Source: Sulfuriferula sp. (lineage in GTDB: Bacteria; Pseudomonadota; Gammaproteobacteria; Burkholderiales; Sulfuriferulaceae). Taken from it: a stretch of DNA of 64,000 bases. The stretch is from contig JARLJL010000022.1 of NCBI GenBank assembly GCA_031291235.1, positions 1-64,000 of the forward strand, given 5' to 3'. Below, in pieces: positions 55,741-64,000 of this stretch; the stretch's first letter is position 1, and every line of letters starts with the position of its first letter. The position numbers were made by a program, and so were the translations under genes. The notes beneath the pieces were generated by a model that worked only from the letters and a program-made list of their open reading frames with translations, did no database searches and was not told the origin of the DNA.

Positions 55741-56190
55741 TTATTTGACGCCCAGTAATTCAACTTCAAATACCAGCGTCGCATTTGGCGGTATTACGCC
55801 CCCTGCGCCGCGTGCGCCGTAACCCAGTTGCGGCGGGATAGTCAGTTTGCGTGTGCCGCCGACTTTCATGCCGGCCACGCCTTCATCCCAACCCTGGATC
55901 ACTTCGCCTGCACCTAGGCGGAAGCTGAATGGTTGGTTGCGGTCCTTGCTGGAATCGAATTTTGTGCCGTCGGTCAGCCAGCCTGTGTAGTGAACGGTAA
56001 CGGTTTGACCCGCGGCGGCAGTTGCGCCTGTGCCTGGGGTGGTGTCTTCGTAAATCAATCCTGATGCAGTAGTCATTTTCTTGGCAGCCTTAGTAGTGTG
56101 TGTCGGGGTGTCGTTGCTGGCAACTGCCAGACCGGAAATGGTCAGGCAGAATAGCGCGGCAAATATGGATGGCAGTATGGATATTTTCAA
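55741..56190 (-). CDS. Exported FKBP-type peptidyl-prolyl isomerase
   Basis: A 149-residue periplasmic folding enzyme. TTG 56190 is chosen because it places a signal peptide ([24 protein letters not shown]) directly at the N-terminus and has GGGA upstream; ATG 56286 would put 32 polar residues before it. After a short linker the single FKBP domain shows [51 protein letters not shown] and [14 protein letters not shown], with the usual Tyr, Phe, Asp and Trp pocket residues. It lies just after selO. Confidence 0.9.
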   Translation of the reverse strand: MKISILPSIFAALFCLTISGLAVASNDTPTHTTKAAKKMTTASGLIYEDTTPGTGATAAAGQTVTVHYTGWLTDGTKFDSSKDRNQPFSFRLGAGEVIQGWDEGVAGMKVGGTRKLTIPPQLGYGARGAGGVIPPNATLVFEVELLGVK

Positions 56191-56273
56191 TGTGTGGTAT
56201 TCCCGATCAAAATTAAAATGGTGAAAATACCATTCTACCGGCGGTTTGTGCAAACTCATATGTGATTGCGCAG

Positions 56274-57734
56274 TCATGATGAGCAACTGACACTGATATG
56301 CTGCGCCCAGTCTGGAGGCGGGGCAGCATAGGTTTCCATGCCTGGATGCTCGTCATAGGGCTGTTGCAATACCTGCATTAGGCGTTCGATTTCGCTTGTA
56401 TCGTTGTGATCACGGGCGGCAATGATGGCGTTTTCCGCAAGATAATTTCGCAGTATATATTTCGGATTGACGCGGCGCATGGTGAGCGCACGTTCGTTAT
56501 CGTTACTTTTACTGGCGTTGAGCAGATTGCGATAGGTGATTGCCCATGTATCGAAAGCGCTCCTGTCCGTAAACAAGTCGCGTAGCGGTGCGTTGATTGC
56601 ATCGGACGCGCTGTCGAAGTCACTCAGTTTGCGCATGAATATCGTGTAATCGACACGATTTTTATGCAGGATGTCGAGTAGCTGCATGATGAGCGGTATG
56701 CGGCTTTTGTCGGCGGATAACCCGAGTTTGGCACACATGATGTCGATATAGGTACTGGCAAAAACCGCCGGGTATATACCCAGCGCGGCTTTGGCATCCT
56801 CTGTGCTCATGAGCGGACTGAGTGCCTGCGCCAATCGGGTCAGGTTCCATGCCGCTACATCGGGTTGCTGATCGAATGCGTAGCGCCCCGCATGATCGGA
56901 GTGATTGCAAATGAAATGTGGGTCGTAATGATCGAGGAAGCCGAAAGGACCATAATCCAGCGTCAGACCCAGGATGGACATATTGTCGGTGTTCATGACG
57001 CCGTGTGCAAAACCGACGCTTTGCCATTGCGCCATGAGCTTGGCCGTCGATGCGACTACGGCTTGCAGGAAACGCGGGTATTTGTCAGCAGTGTCGCGCA
57101 GTTCCGCATAATGGTGTTGAATCGTGTAATCGGCCAGCGTCCGTATTGCTTCGGGCTGATTGCGATGGAAAAATATTTCAAATGATCCGAATCGTATAAA
57201 ACTCGGGCTCATGCGCATGACAATTGCCGCCGTTTCTACTGATTCCCGATATACCGGCAGCGAACTCCCGATCAATGATAGCGCGCGGGTTGTGGGTATG
57301 CCCAAGCCGTGCATGGCTTCTGAACATAAATATTCTCGTATGCTGGACCTTAATACGGCGCGTCCGTCGCCATTGCGCGAATAGGGTGTGGTACCGGCGC
57401 CTTTTAACTGCAGTTCCCAGTAGTTGCCTTCATGTTCAATACCTCCCAGCAATATTGCGCGCCCATCGCCTAGTTGCGGCACATATTGTCCGAATTGGTG
57501 ACCCGCATAGAGTGTGGCAATTGCTTCAGCGCCTGTTGGCAAGGCGTTGCCACAGAGCAAGTCTGTGATGTTGCAAGACTCTGGATCGAGTGCGATGTCG
57601 GCTAATTTTGCAGCGCTATGATTGAAATGCAATAAATATGCGTCAGGTATGGGCGAGGGTGTAACTGGTCTGTAAAAAAATGCAGGTAAACTGGTGTAAC
57701 GATTGGAGAAATTGAGCTTGTCCAGAGTTGGCAT
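56274..57734 (-). CDS. selO: Protein adenylyltransferase SelO (YdiU family)
   Basis: A 486-residue pseudokinase-fold enzyme that transfers AMP to Ser, Thr or Tyr residues of target proteins. It shows [67 protein letters not shown], the N-D pair in [28 protein letters not shown], and the C-terminal end VSCSS. The terminal Cys occupies the place of selenocysteine in animal SelO. Length is typical of bacteria. The name does not imply selenium use here. Confidence 0.96.
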   Translation of the reverse strand: MPTLDKLNFSNRYTSLPAFFYRPVTPSPIPDAYLLHFNHSAAKLADIALDPESCNITDLLCGNALPTGAEAIATLYAGHQFGQYVPQLGDGRAILLGGIEHEGNYWELQLKGAGTTPYSRNGDGRAVLRSSIREYLCSEAMHGLGIPTTRALSLIGSSLPVYRESVETAAIVMRMSPSFIRFGSFEIFFHRNQPEAIRTLADYTIQHHYAELRDTADKYPRFLQAVVASTAKLMAQWQSVGFAHGVMNTDNMSILGLTLDYGPFGFLDHYDPHFICNHSDHAGRYAFDQQPDVAAWNLTRLAQALSPLMSTEDAKAALGIYPAVFASTYIDIMCAKLGLSADKSRIPLIMQLLDILHKNRVDYTIFMRKLSDFDSASDAINAPLRDLFTDRSAFDTWAITYRNLLNASKSNDNERALTMRRVNPKYILRNYLAENAIIAARDHNDTSEIERLMQVLQQPYDEHPGMETYAAPPPDWAQHISVSCSS

Positions 57735-57880
57735 ACGGTGTTTTATAAGGTTCGAATTTGATAAGTCTGGATTTTATACCGAATATCAGTATAGAATTAT
57801 ATTAAAAAATTTGTAAGATAATGTCTGTCAATTAAAGTGCCTACTGTTTGGGTGCGAATATATTAAAGCAGCTCAGGGAT

Positions 57881-59152
57881 ATGAATAATAAAATCTTTAA
57901 GGTGGGAATGTTCATTTTGTCGTCTATCGGTTCAACCGCCCAAGCTGGGGAATGGTCTGCCGAGGTCGATTTTGAAATGCGTCATTATTTGAATAAATCT
58001 CAGACCGTTCAAGATCTCGCAAATGCGACAACAACTATACAACAGGAACGTATAGCATCAACAGGATTGGCGAGTCAGGATCAGCCGTCTGTCGTCATTT
58101 TACCGGCCTATTTTAGCGAATGGGATGGTCAGAAAAACTCTTTCTCATTCAAGCCGTTTTATCGTTGGGATGACAGGGACGATTACCGTACGCATTTTGA
58201 TATCAGGGAAATGGTGTGGCATTCCAGCCGTGGCGGATCAGAACAGCCGTGGGATCTGCGCGTCGGGGTAGACAAGGTTTTCTGGGGGGTGGCCGAATCG
58301 CATCACCTGGTTGATATCGTCAATCAGACCGATGTTGTTGAAGATCCCAAAATGGAACAGAAAATGGGGCAACCCATGGTGCGGGCGACAGTCAGTCGCG
58401 ATTGGGGCACGTTGGACATGTTCGTACTGCCTTATTTCAGGGATCGGACATTCGCCGGTCCGGAAGGGCGGCTACGCGGACCGACATCTCTGGACAGGGC
58501 GCCCGTCGCTTTTGAGTCCGGTCTCGGGCGGGATCATGTCGATTATGCGGTGCGCTGGAATAAAGGGTTCGGCAAGTTGGATCTGGGGTTGTCGTACTTC
58601 AGAGGCACCAGTCGCGATCCGCGCATATCGCAACTGAATTCGCTGATTACCGCCGAAAATCCATTGGGCCTGCAAGTTAATTACGATTTGATCAGTCAGA
58701 TCGGTCTGGATATGGACTATTTGCTGGGCGACTGGATATTGAAGCTGGAAGCGATAGATCGTCACTCCAATTTCGAGCGGTATTATGCTTTTGTAACCGG
58801 TGCTGAATATACGTTTAGTGGCATTTATGATACTCCTATGGATTTGGGTACTTTCCTTGAGTATAACTTTGACAGCCGCGGACAGGGTACAGCCGGCGTG
58901 TTGCAGGATGATTTGTTTGTCGGCTTCAGGTTGGCCATGAATGATGAAAACTCGACAGAAATGAAAATCGGGATCATGACGGATTTGAATGATGCTTCGC
59001 GTACTACGCGTGTTGAGATGAATCGACGGCTTAACGATAAGTGGAGCATTAAGTTTTTGGGGCAAGGTTACCATCGTATCGATAGCGGTAACCCGTTATA
59101 CATATTTAAAGAGGATAGTTTCATACAATCGACGCTAGTCAGATATTTCTAG
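57881..59152 (+). CDS. Outer-membrane beta-barrel protein, copy 1
   Basis: A 423-residue protein with signal peptide (cleavage after AQA, about residue 23) followed by GEWSAEVDFEMR and many alternating strands. It ends LVRYF, the C-terminal aromatic signal recognised by the BAM machinery. The next gene encodes a close paralogue: shared blocks include AQAGEWS, NSFSFKPF.RWD, DIREMVW, VFWG.AES.HLVD, NQTD, GQPMVRAT.SR.WGTLDMFVLP.FR.RT.AG and DSRGQG. I do not recognise a named family; an export or uptake channel is likely. Upstream no sigma-54 promoter is visible, unlike copy 2. Confidence 0.75.
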   Translation: MNNKIFKVGMFILSSIGSTAQAGEWSAEVDFEMRHYLNKSQTVQDLANATTTIQQERIASTGLASQDQPSVVILPAYFSEWDGQKNSFSFKPFYRWDDRDDYRTHFDIREMVWHSSRGGSEQPWDLRVGVDKVFWGVAESHHLVDIVNQTDVVEDPKMEQKMGQPMVRATVSRDWGTLDMFVLPYFRDRTFAGPEGRLRGPTSLDRAPVAFESGLGRDHVDYAVRWNKGFGKLDLGLSYFRGTSRDPRISQLNSLITAENPLGLQVNYDLISQIGLDMDYLLGDWILKLEAIDRHSNFERYYAFVTGAEYTFSGIYDTPMDLGTFLEYNFDSRGQGTAGVLQDDLFVGFRLAMNDENSTEMKIGIMTDLNDASRTTRVEMNRRLNDKWSIKFLGQGYHRIDSGNPLYIFKEDSFIQSTLVRYF

Positions 59153-59157
59153 ATTTC

Positions 59158-59173
59158 TGGCATGTTTTTTGCT
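59158..59173 (+). promoter_or_regulatory. Sigma-54 (-24/-12) promoter of barrel copy 2
   Basis: TGGCATGTTTTTTGCT differs from TGGCACG-N4-TTGCT at one position. GG and GC are 10 bases apart. It begins 6 bases after the copy 1 stop codon; the predicted start is near 59184, about 35 bases before ATG 59219. I see no GlrR-type motif upstream. Confidence 0.7.
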
Positions 59174-59218
59174 CTGTATTGGATACAATAAATTTTGTCC
59201 AGTAAAGGGTGGTTGATA

Positions 59219-60589
59219 ATGTCTATAAACACTAATAAGAATCTGAAATTGAAAATTGGCGTTTTACTTTGTGCCATATTGAATACAGCAGCGGCTCAAG
59301 CTGGGGAGTGGTCGACAGAGGTTGATCTGGATTACAGGTATTTCCGTAAACCGGCTGCAACGATACCAACTACTGGTAGTACGCCAGCCCAGATAGCTGC
59401 CAGTTTTTATCAGTTTTTGCTAAGTCAGGGTTTGTCGCCATACAACGTTGTGACTATTCCGCAAGCAGTGCTGGCTGTATCAGCATCGCAAGCTACTGCC
59501 GTAAGTGGTCAGGGCAATAATGAGCCTTCGGTAGTGGTGCAGCCGAGTTATTTTAACGAATGGGCAGGTAAAACGAATTCGTTTTCGTTTAAACCCTTCT
59601 TTCGTTGGGACAATATGGATGACAAGCGTACCCATGCGGATATTCGGGAAATGGTTTGGGTATCAAAACACGGTACAGCTGACAAGCCGTGGGAATTGCG
59701 TATCGGTATCGACAAGGTGTTTTGGGGGGCGGCTGAATCACAGCATCTGGTCGATGTGATTAACCAGACAGATGACGTTGAAAACATTAACCGGGAAAGC
59801 AAATTGGGGCAGCCCATGGTACGGGCAACCATTAGCAGAAACTGGGGGACGCTGGATATGTTCGTATTGCCATGGTTCCGCGAACGTACCTATGCCGGTG
59901 TGGATGGGCGTTTGCGTCCGCTGGTGTCATTGGCGACCTTGCCTGTGGCATTTCAGTCGAGCGATGCACAAAGCCATGTGGATTATGCCTTGCGTTGGTC
60001 TAAATCCTTTAGCGATGTAGACGTCGGCATTTCGCAATTTGTAGGTACTGACCGCGATCCGCGTGTTGCGACTGCAAATCAGTATATTACAACTGCAAAC
60101 CCGGCAGGTTTGTACTTGAGTTATGACCAGATGTCGCAAACCAGCGTGGATATGACAGCGGTGCGGGGCAGCTGGATTTATAAATTGGAAGCGTTGCATC
60201 GCGACACCAATTACGATCACTACTGGGCTGGTGTGACCGGGGTTGAGTATGCGTTTAATGGCGTGTTTCATACGCCTTACGATGTAAGTACGTTCCTGGA
60301 ATATAACTATGATAGTCGCGGCCAAGGGCAGGCTGTGTATCAAAGCGATGTTTTTGTTGGCGGACTTTTGAATCTTAACGATGACAAATCCACTCAGATT
60401 AAACTGGGTGTGCTGGTGGATACCAACGATAGTACGCGCAGTACGCGTCTGCAATTCAGCCGTCGTTTGACTGATAACTGGTCGGCGCGACTTGAAGGGC
60501 AATGGTTCAACTCGGTTGATAGCGGCAACCCATTGAATGCTTACAGGGAGGATAGTTACCTCCAGGGATCGCTGATTCGGTATTTTTAA
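59219..60589 (+). CDS. Outer-membrane beta-barrel protein, copy 2
   Basis: A 456-residue paralogue of the preceding gene. ATG 59219 has AAAGGG upstream. The signal peptide ends AQA (about residue 26) before GEWSTEVDLDYRYF. An insertion of about 30 residues near positions 38-80 (Ala/Thr/Gln-rich) distinguishes it from copy 1. Strand blocks and the C-terminal LIRYF signal are conserved. The tandem arrangement suggests gene duplication with separate regulation, since copy 2 has its own sigma-54-type promoter. It is followed by a LolA-like periplasmic protein gene. Function unknown. Confidence 0.75.
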   Translation: MSINTNKNLKLKIGVLLCAILNTAAAQAGEWSTEVDLDYRYFRKPAATIPTTGSTPAQIAASFYQFLLSQGLSPYNVVTIPQAVLAVSASQATAVSGQGNNEPSVVVQPSYFNEWAGKTNSFSFKPFFRWDNMDDKRTHADIREMVWVSKHGTADKPWELRIGIDKVFWGAAESQHLVDVINQTDDVENINRESKLGQPMVRATISRNWGTLDMFVLPWFRERTYAGVDGRLRPLVSLATLPVAFQSSDAQSHVDYALRWSKSFSDVDVGISQFVGTDRDPRVATANQYITTANPAGLYLSYDQMSQTSVDMTAVRGSWIYKLEALHRDTNYDHYWAGVTGVEYAFNGVFHTPYDVSTFLEYNYDSRGQGQAVYQSDVFVGGLLNLNDDKSTQIKLGVLVDTNDSTRSTRLQFSRRLTDNWSARLEGQWFNSVDSGNPLNAYREDSYLQGSLIRYF

Positions 60590-60664
60590 GTTGGCTTAAA
60601 ACCGTCGTATTTTTGACATTAATGTTTTGAATTCGACGGAATCGGCGCTTGCGTGTCGGTTATA

Positions 60665-60685
60665 CGGGGCAAATTATCGGCCCCG
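60665..60685 (+). other. Intergenic hairpin before the LolA-like gene
   Basis: CGGGGC / GCCCCG form a 6-bp stem with a 9-base loop, about 45 bp before the start codon of the next gene. No T-run follows. It may belong to the 5' leader. Confidence 0.35.
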
Positions 60686-60730
60686 AGGCATGCAGGCGTA
60701 GTGAGAAATTAATTAATTTAAGGGGTGTGT

Positions 60731-61513
60731 ATGTACAAGATTTTGGCAATATTGGCGCTGATTGTGCCGCTGAGCGCTGTTGCTCAAACTACGCAGGAAA
60801 AAGGTCTGGACATTGCGAAGCAGCAGGACACAAAAAATAGCGGTTTTAAGGATTACACCAATGACATCGTAATGACCTTACGCAACGCGCAAGGCCAGGA
60901 AACTGTAGATTATCTGCATTCGTTAACGCTGGAAGTGACTGCAGCAGGAGAAGGTGATAAAAGCAAGCTGGTGTTCGATAAGCCGGCCGATGTCAAAGGC
61001 ACGGCCATGCTGACTTATAGCCATGGCTTGCAGCCGGATGATCAATGGTTGTTTTTGCCAGCCGTAAAACGGGTAAAGCGTCTTAATTCCAACAATAAAT
61101 CCGGTCCGTTCATGGGTAGTGAGTTTGCCTACGAGGATTTGAGCTCGCCTGTTGTCGAAAAATTTTCATATAACTGGTTGCGCGATGAGGCCTGTGGCGA
61201 ATGGCAATGCTATGTAGTAGAGCGTACGCCTAAGTATGCTGATTCCGGCTATGTTCGTCAGGTTACATGGATAGATACCAAAGAATTGCGCACGGTGAAA
61301 ATTGATTATTATGACCGTAAGAACGAGTTGTTAAAGACCCTGTCGCAAAGCGGTTTCAAGCTTTACAAAGGCAAATTCTGGCGCGCAGAGACCGGTAAAA
61401 TGGTGAACCACATCACGGGCAAGAGCACGGTTATGGTTTCGAGTAACTTCGTGTTTGGTGCAGGCTTGACTCCTGCTGAGTTTGAACCGAACTCATTGCA
61501 GGATACGCACTAA
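60731..61513 (+). CDS. LolA-like periplasmic outer-membrane lipoprotein-sorting family protein
   Basis: A 260-residue exported protein. ATG 60731 follows AAGGGG; the signal peptide ends SAVAQ (about residue 18). It shows the LolA-like half-barrel pattern: GFKDYTNDIVMTLRNAQGQE, SKLVFDKPADVKGTAMLTYSHGLQPDDQWLFLPAVKRVKRL, FMGSEFAYEDL, then WIDTKELRTVKIDYYDRKNELLKTL. Proteins of this type usually accompany an MMPL/RND lipid exporter and an outer-membrane barrel; here barrels precede it, but no MMPL gene is in the window. A role moving a lipid or hydrophobic ligand across the periplasm is inferred. Confidence 0.82.
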   Translation: MYKILAILALIVPLSAVAQTTQEKGLDIAKQQDTKNSGFKDYTNDIVMTLRNAQGQETVDYLHSLTLEVTAAGEGDKSKLVFDKPADVKGTAMLTYSHGLQPDDQWLFLPAVKRVKRLNSNNKSGPFMGSEFAYEDLSSPVVEKFSYNWLRDEACGEWQCYVVERTPKYADSGYVRQVTWIDTKELRTVKIDYYDRKNELLKTLSQSGFKLYKGKFWRAETGKMVNHITGKSTVMVSSNFVFGAGLTPAEFEPNSLQDTH

Positions 61514-61516
61514 ACG

Positions 61517-63364
61517 ATGTTACGAACCGGGGCGGGAATGTTGAAGCGGCGGGGTTGGCTGGGTTTGGCGGTTTTGGTCACCAGCATGTCCATGCTGGTG
61601 CAAGCGTCGAACGCCAAGGAGCTTGATTCTGCACCGGTTGCCGCGACAAAAACCGTAACTTTTATCCATTTGAACGATTTGCACGCGCATTTGACGACGC
61701 ATTCGGATCTGGTGCGGTATGGTGAGACGGAAAAACTGGAACAACGCGGCGGAATGCCGCGATTGGCAACGCTCATTAAACGATTGCGAGCGCAGTATCC
61801 TGATAGTGTCTTGATGAATGTTGGCGATGCTTTTCACGGCGGTGTAGAAGCGCTTTTTACTAATGGGAACGCTATCATTGATCCTGTAAATGCGCTGGGG
61901 ATAGACGTGGGTGTGGTAGGTAACTGGGATTATGCTTACGGTCCCATCGTTACTCGCTCGCGTTACGGCGATCTGAAGTCCATGGGGCTGTTTACTGATA
62001 GCAAGATCAAGCGCCCAAATTATCCGAATCTGGCTGCAAATCTTAAAATTTCCCTGCCGTTTTTCCGGCGAGGTGATTATTTAATGCCGCCTACCATGAC
62101 CATGATGGTTGGAGGGGTGAAAATCGGTTTCATCGGTATTACTTCCGATATTGTGCCGCGTATGCATCCTATGCTGGCGTTCGGTTTGAATTTCCTCGAT
62201 TTCGATGTGCAGCGTTATAGCGAGTTGATCGAGAAGCATGCAGCAGAATTGCGTCAGAATGGTGCGCAAGTTGTGGTTGTCATGAGTGAGCTTGGGATAC
62301 ACAAGGATTATGCTTTGGCGAATCATATTGCTCCTCATTTGGTGGATGTGTTTTTCTCCGCGCATACACACGAAGTTGTGCGGAAGCCGCTGGAATCGAG
62401 CAGCGGTGCACTGGTTGTCGAATCAGGCGGCGGTGGCGGATATTTGGGGCGTATGAACGTCACTGTTCAGAACGGTCATGTCATTCGACGGGACTGGTTT
62501 TTGTATGATGTGGATACGAAAATTCCCGAAGATGCCACTATGAAATCCCTGGTGGCTATTGCCCGTGCACCATTTTTGGGCGATCACGTTAATGTAAAGC
62601 TGCCTAGTATGGCTGCCGATATACGATTAACGCAGTCCATTGATACTGTCGTCGGTTATACCGGCGTGCCGCTGGATAGGCGGAATGCGCTGGAAAGTAC
62701 ATTTAACGATGTGATGGCGGACATGATGCGCAAGCTTGGGAAAACGCAAGTTGCTATAACGCCGGGATTTCGCTTCGATAGCCCTATTGCCGCGTCCGGA
62801 GAGTTGTTTGAGGACAATACGATTGCAAATGGGGCAATTACACTGGAAGACGTTTACCGTTACTTCCCTGTGCCGTATCTGGTTGCAACCGGCTCAATAC
62901 GCGGCGATAAATTGCGTCAGGCCATGGAGATGAATCTGACCAGTGTGTTTTCTACGGATATGTCTTTACAGTCAGGCGGTTGGGCAGATGGCTGGTCAGG
63001 TCTGAAAGTAAAACTGGATTTGGCACATCCTAATGGCAGCAGGATTATTGATTTGCAATTAAAAGACGAAGCCCGTCCGTTGTCACCGGATGAAATGGTG
63101 ACGGTAACCGGATGCTCCAGGCCGTTTGACAGCAAGTCCGATACAACCTTGTGCAGTTATGACGGGTTTGAGTCTGTGGATGCGTTGATCAATCCAGTAA
63201 CAGGCAAGCAATGGACTGCGGTAGATCTATTTGTGTATGGCTTGCATAACGGCTTGCTTGATACGCAGACGCGCCATGATGTTGAGGATGTGCATCATAC
63301 TAAAATGTGGCCGCGAAACGAGTATGTGCAGCCTTTGCAAGGGGTAGGTAACGGTGGGGAATAA
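61517..63364 (+). CDS. SoxB-like metallophosphatase/5'-nucleotidase family protein
   Basis: A 615-residue exported protein. The N-terminus has KRRGWLGL before a hydrophobic stretch, resembling a Tat signal. The metallophosphatase part shows HLNDLHAHL (Asp 54, His 56), RGGMPRLATLIKRLR, GDAFHGG (Asp 104), ALFTNGNAIIDPVNALGIDVGVVGNWDYAYG (Asn 136, Trp 137) and SAHTHE (His 283, His 285). The W in GNWDYAYG and the A.HTH motif point to the SoxB lineage, not to nucleotidases. The expected His in 'SHxG' is Glu 258 (SELG). A C-terminal 5'-nucleotidase-type domain follows. It is 3 bp after the LolA-like gene. SoxB releases sulfate from SoxYZ; that activity is unproven here. Confidence 0.75.
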   Translation: MLRTGAGMLKRRGWLGLAVLVTSMSMLVQASNAKELDSAPVAATKTVTFIHLNDLHAHLTTHSDLVRYGETEKLEQRGGMPRLATLIKRLRAQYPDSVLMNVGDAFHGGVEALFTNGNAIIDPVNALGIDVGVVGNWDYAYGPIVTRSRYGDLKSMGLFTDSKIKRPNYPNLAANLKISLPFFRRGDYLMPPTMTMMVGGVKIGFIGITSDIVPRMHPMLAFGLNFLDFDVQRYSELIEKHAAELRQNGAQVVVVMSELGIHKDYALANHIAPHLVDVFFSAHTHEVVRKPLESSSGALVVESGGGGGYLGRMNVTVQNGHVIRRDWFLYDVDTKIPEDATMKSLVAIARAPFLGDHVNVKLPSMAADIRLTQSIDTVVGYTGVPLDRRNALESTFNDVMADMMRKLGKTQVAITPGFRFDSPIAASGELFEDNTIANGAITLEDVYRYFPVPYLVATGSIRGDKLRQAMEMNLTSVFSTDMSLQSGGWADGWSGLKVKLDLAHPNGSRIIDLQLKDEARPLSPDEMVTVTGCSRPFDSKSDTTLCSYDGFESVDALINPVTGKQWTAVDLFVYGLHNGLLDTQTRHDVEDVHHTKMWPRNEYVQPLQGVGNGGE

Positions 63365-63506
63365 GCCCTCGTTGCTGCATGCGAGCATATTGTCGTGGAT
63401 TAGTGGATGGGTATGTTAGTTGTGGGTCAAGATGTTTAATTAGACTATATCCCTTGGTTATTAGTAAATTTAATCGAAATTAAGTTCAATCTAGGCGTGG
63501 TTATTT

Positions 63507-64000
63507 ATGAAAATTCAAAAACATGAGACGGAAAAGCAACTGATAAAAATGTTAGGTCTGGTTATTTTGGGAGTATCAGTACTGACATTGACTGGATGCG
63601 GCAAGAAATCGGATGAGAGTCATGATGCAGCGATTGCAGCTGGCAAGATGCTTGCTGAAAAAGGACGTGGCAGCATACCGGCCTGTGTAGCCTGTCACGG
63701 GGCCAATGGTGAAGGGCTGGATGCTGCGGGTTATCCCCGTTTGGCTGGATTGAACACGGCTTATATCGATAAGCAATTACAGGATTTGGCTCGCGAACTG
63801 CCTCCTCCAGGTGTACTGATTGAAAAGGTTTCAAAGGACTACAGTAAAACACCGCGTATTTATTCCGATTTGACCGTATTTAGTCCAAGTGTGCGCCATG
63901 ACGCTGTGATGAGTCCGATTGCTAAGCAGTTGAGTACAACGGATATTCATAACCTTGCCGCATATTATGGCAGTCTGTCTTTCCAAGCTAAACCGGTTGC
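63507..64000 (+). CDS. Cytochrome c family lipoprotein, 3' end missing
   Basis: The frame runs from ATG 63507 to the right edge (164 codons). A lipobox-like LTGC (about Cys 31) suggests membrane anchoring; an in-frame ATG at 63549 would give a shorter leader. The haem site CVACH (about residue 58) is followed by GANGEGLDAAGYPRLAGLNTAYIDKQL, as in c4/c553-type cytochromes of sulfur-oxidising and other proteobacteria. The distal part (SPIAKQLSTTDIHNLAAYYGSL) is the usual C-terminal helix of one haem domain, so a second domain may follow outside the window. It lies 142 bp after the SoxB-like gene on the same strand and may serve as its electron acceptor. Confidence 0.8.
   Translation, partial: MKIQKHETEKQLIKMLGLVILGVSVLTLTGCGKKSDESHDAAIAAGKMLAEKGRGSIPACVACHGANGEGLDAAGYPRLAGLNTAYIDKQLQDLARELPPPGVLIEKVSKDYSKTPRIYSDLTVFSPSVRHDAVMSPIAKQLSTTDIHNLAAYYGSLSFQAKPV

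Overview
The window looks like a chromosome segment of a Gram-negative betaproteobacterium. The tmRNA encodes the tag ANDETYALAA, hfq-hflX-hflK-hflC-DUF2065-hisZ-purA are in the usual betaproteobacterial order, and tgt-yajC-secD-secF sits beside ubiG-gph. A Nitrosomonadales-type, possibly sulfur-oxidising, host is an inference from the TusA/DsrE-like, SoxB-like and cytochrome c genes. I see no rRNA, insertion sequence, prophage or CRISPR array.

Layout. 1-7.5 kb: a partial VgrG-like gene, an atypical pyruvate kinase, the Mg2+ P-type ATPase mgtA, and a tightly divergent selU/selD pair for tRNA selenation. 7.8-16.8 kb: a signalling block with a Cache/PAS histidine kinase, a stand-alone receiver, a REC-PAS-PAS-GGDEF-EAL protein and the complete glrK-qseG-glrR (QseE-QseG-QseF) operon. 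17-22.7 kb: envelope and secreted proteins (EF-hand/BON protein, SlyB-like protein, two-TM protein, bactofilin, 40-residue membrane protein, Gln-rich and His/Asp/Gly-rich secreted proteins, lipoprotein). 22.7-25.3 kb: a TetR/NemR-like regulator with matching operators before itself and before tusA-dsrE2-like genes. 25.4-34.7 kb: tmRNA, gph, ubiG, secF, secD, yajC, tgt, queA, tRNA-Leu(CAA) and a TPR/ATP-grasp-like protein. 34.9-45.8 kb: a double-Cache protein ending in CheW, an old yellow enzyme, a pirin and a divergent LysR regulator, then gltA-sucA-sucB. 45.8-55.7 kb: purA to hfq, a GAF-GGDEF-EAL protein and pgi. 55.7-64 kb: FKBP, selO, two paralogous outer-membrane barrels, a LolA-like protein, a SoxB-like metallophosphatase and a truncated cytochrome c.

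The strongest new signal is a probable local GlrR/sigma-54 regulon next to the glrKGR operon. Three perfect TGTC-N10-GACA motifs, the reported GlrR recognition sequence, lie within 3.5 kb downstream of glrR. They precede the EF-hand/BON gene, the bactofilin and the 40-residue membrane protein. Two of the three promoters have good -24/-12 elements, and one also has a perfect IHF consensus in between. Further sigma-54-type promoters are readable before the Cache-CheW gene and before the second barrel gene.

Two other points stand out. The 2-oxoglutarate dehydrogenase E2 (SucB) has no recognisable E3-binding domain and lpd is not adjacent. The right-end envelope cluster (paired barrels, LolA-like protein, SoxB-like enzyme with changed metal-site residues, cytochrome c) matches no pathway I can name.
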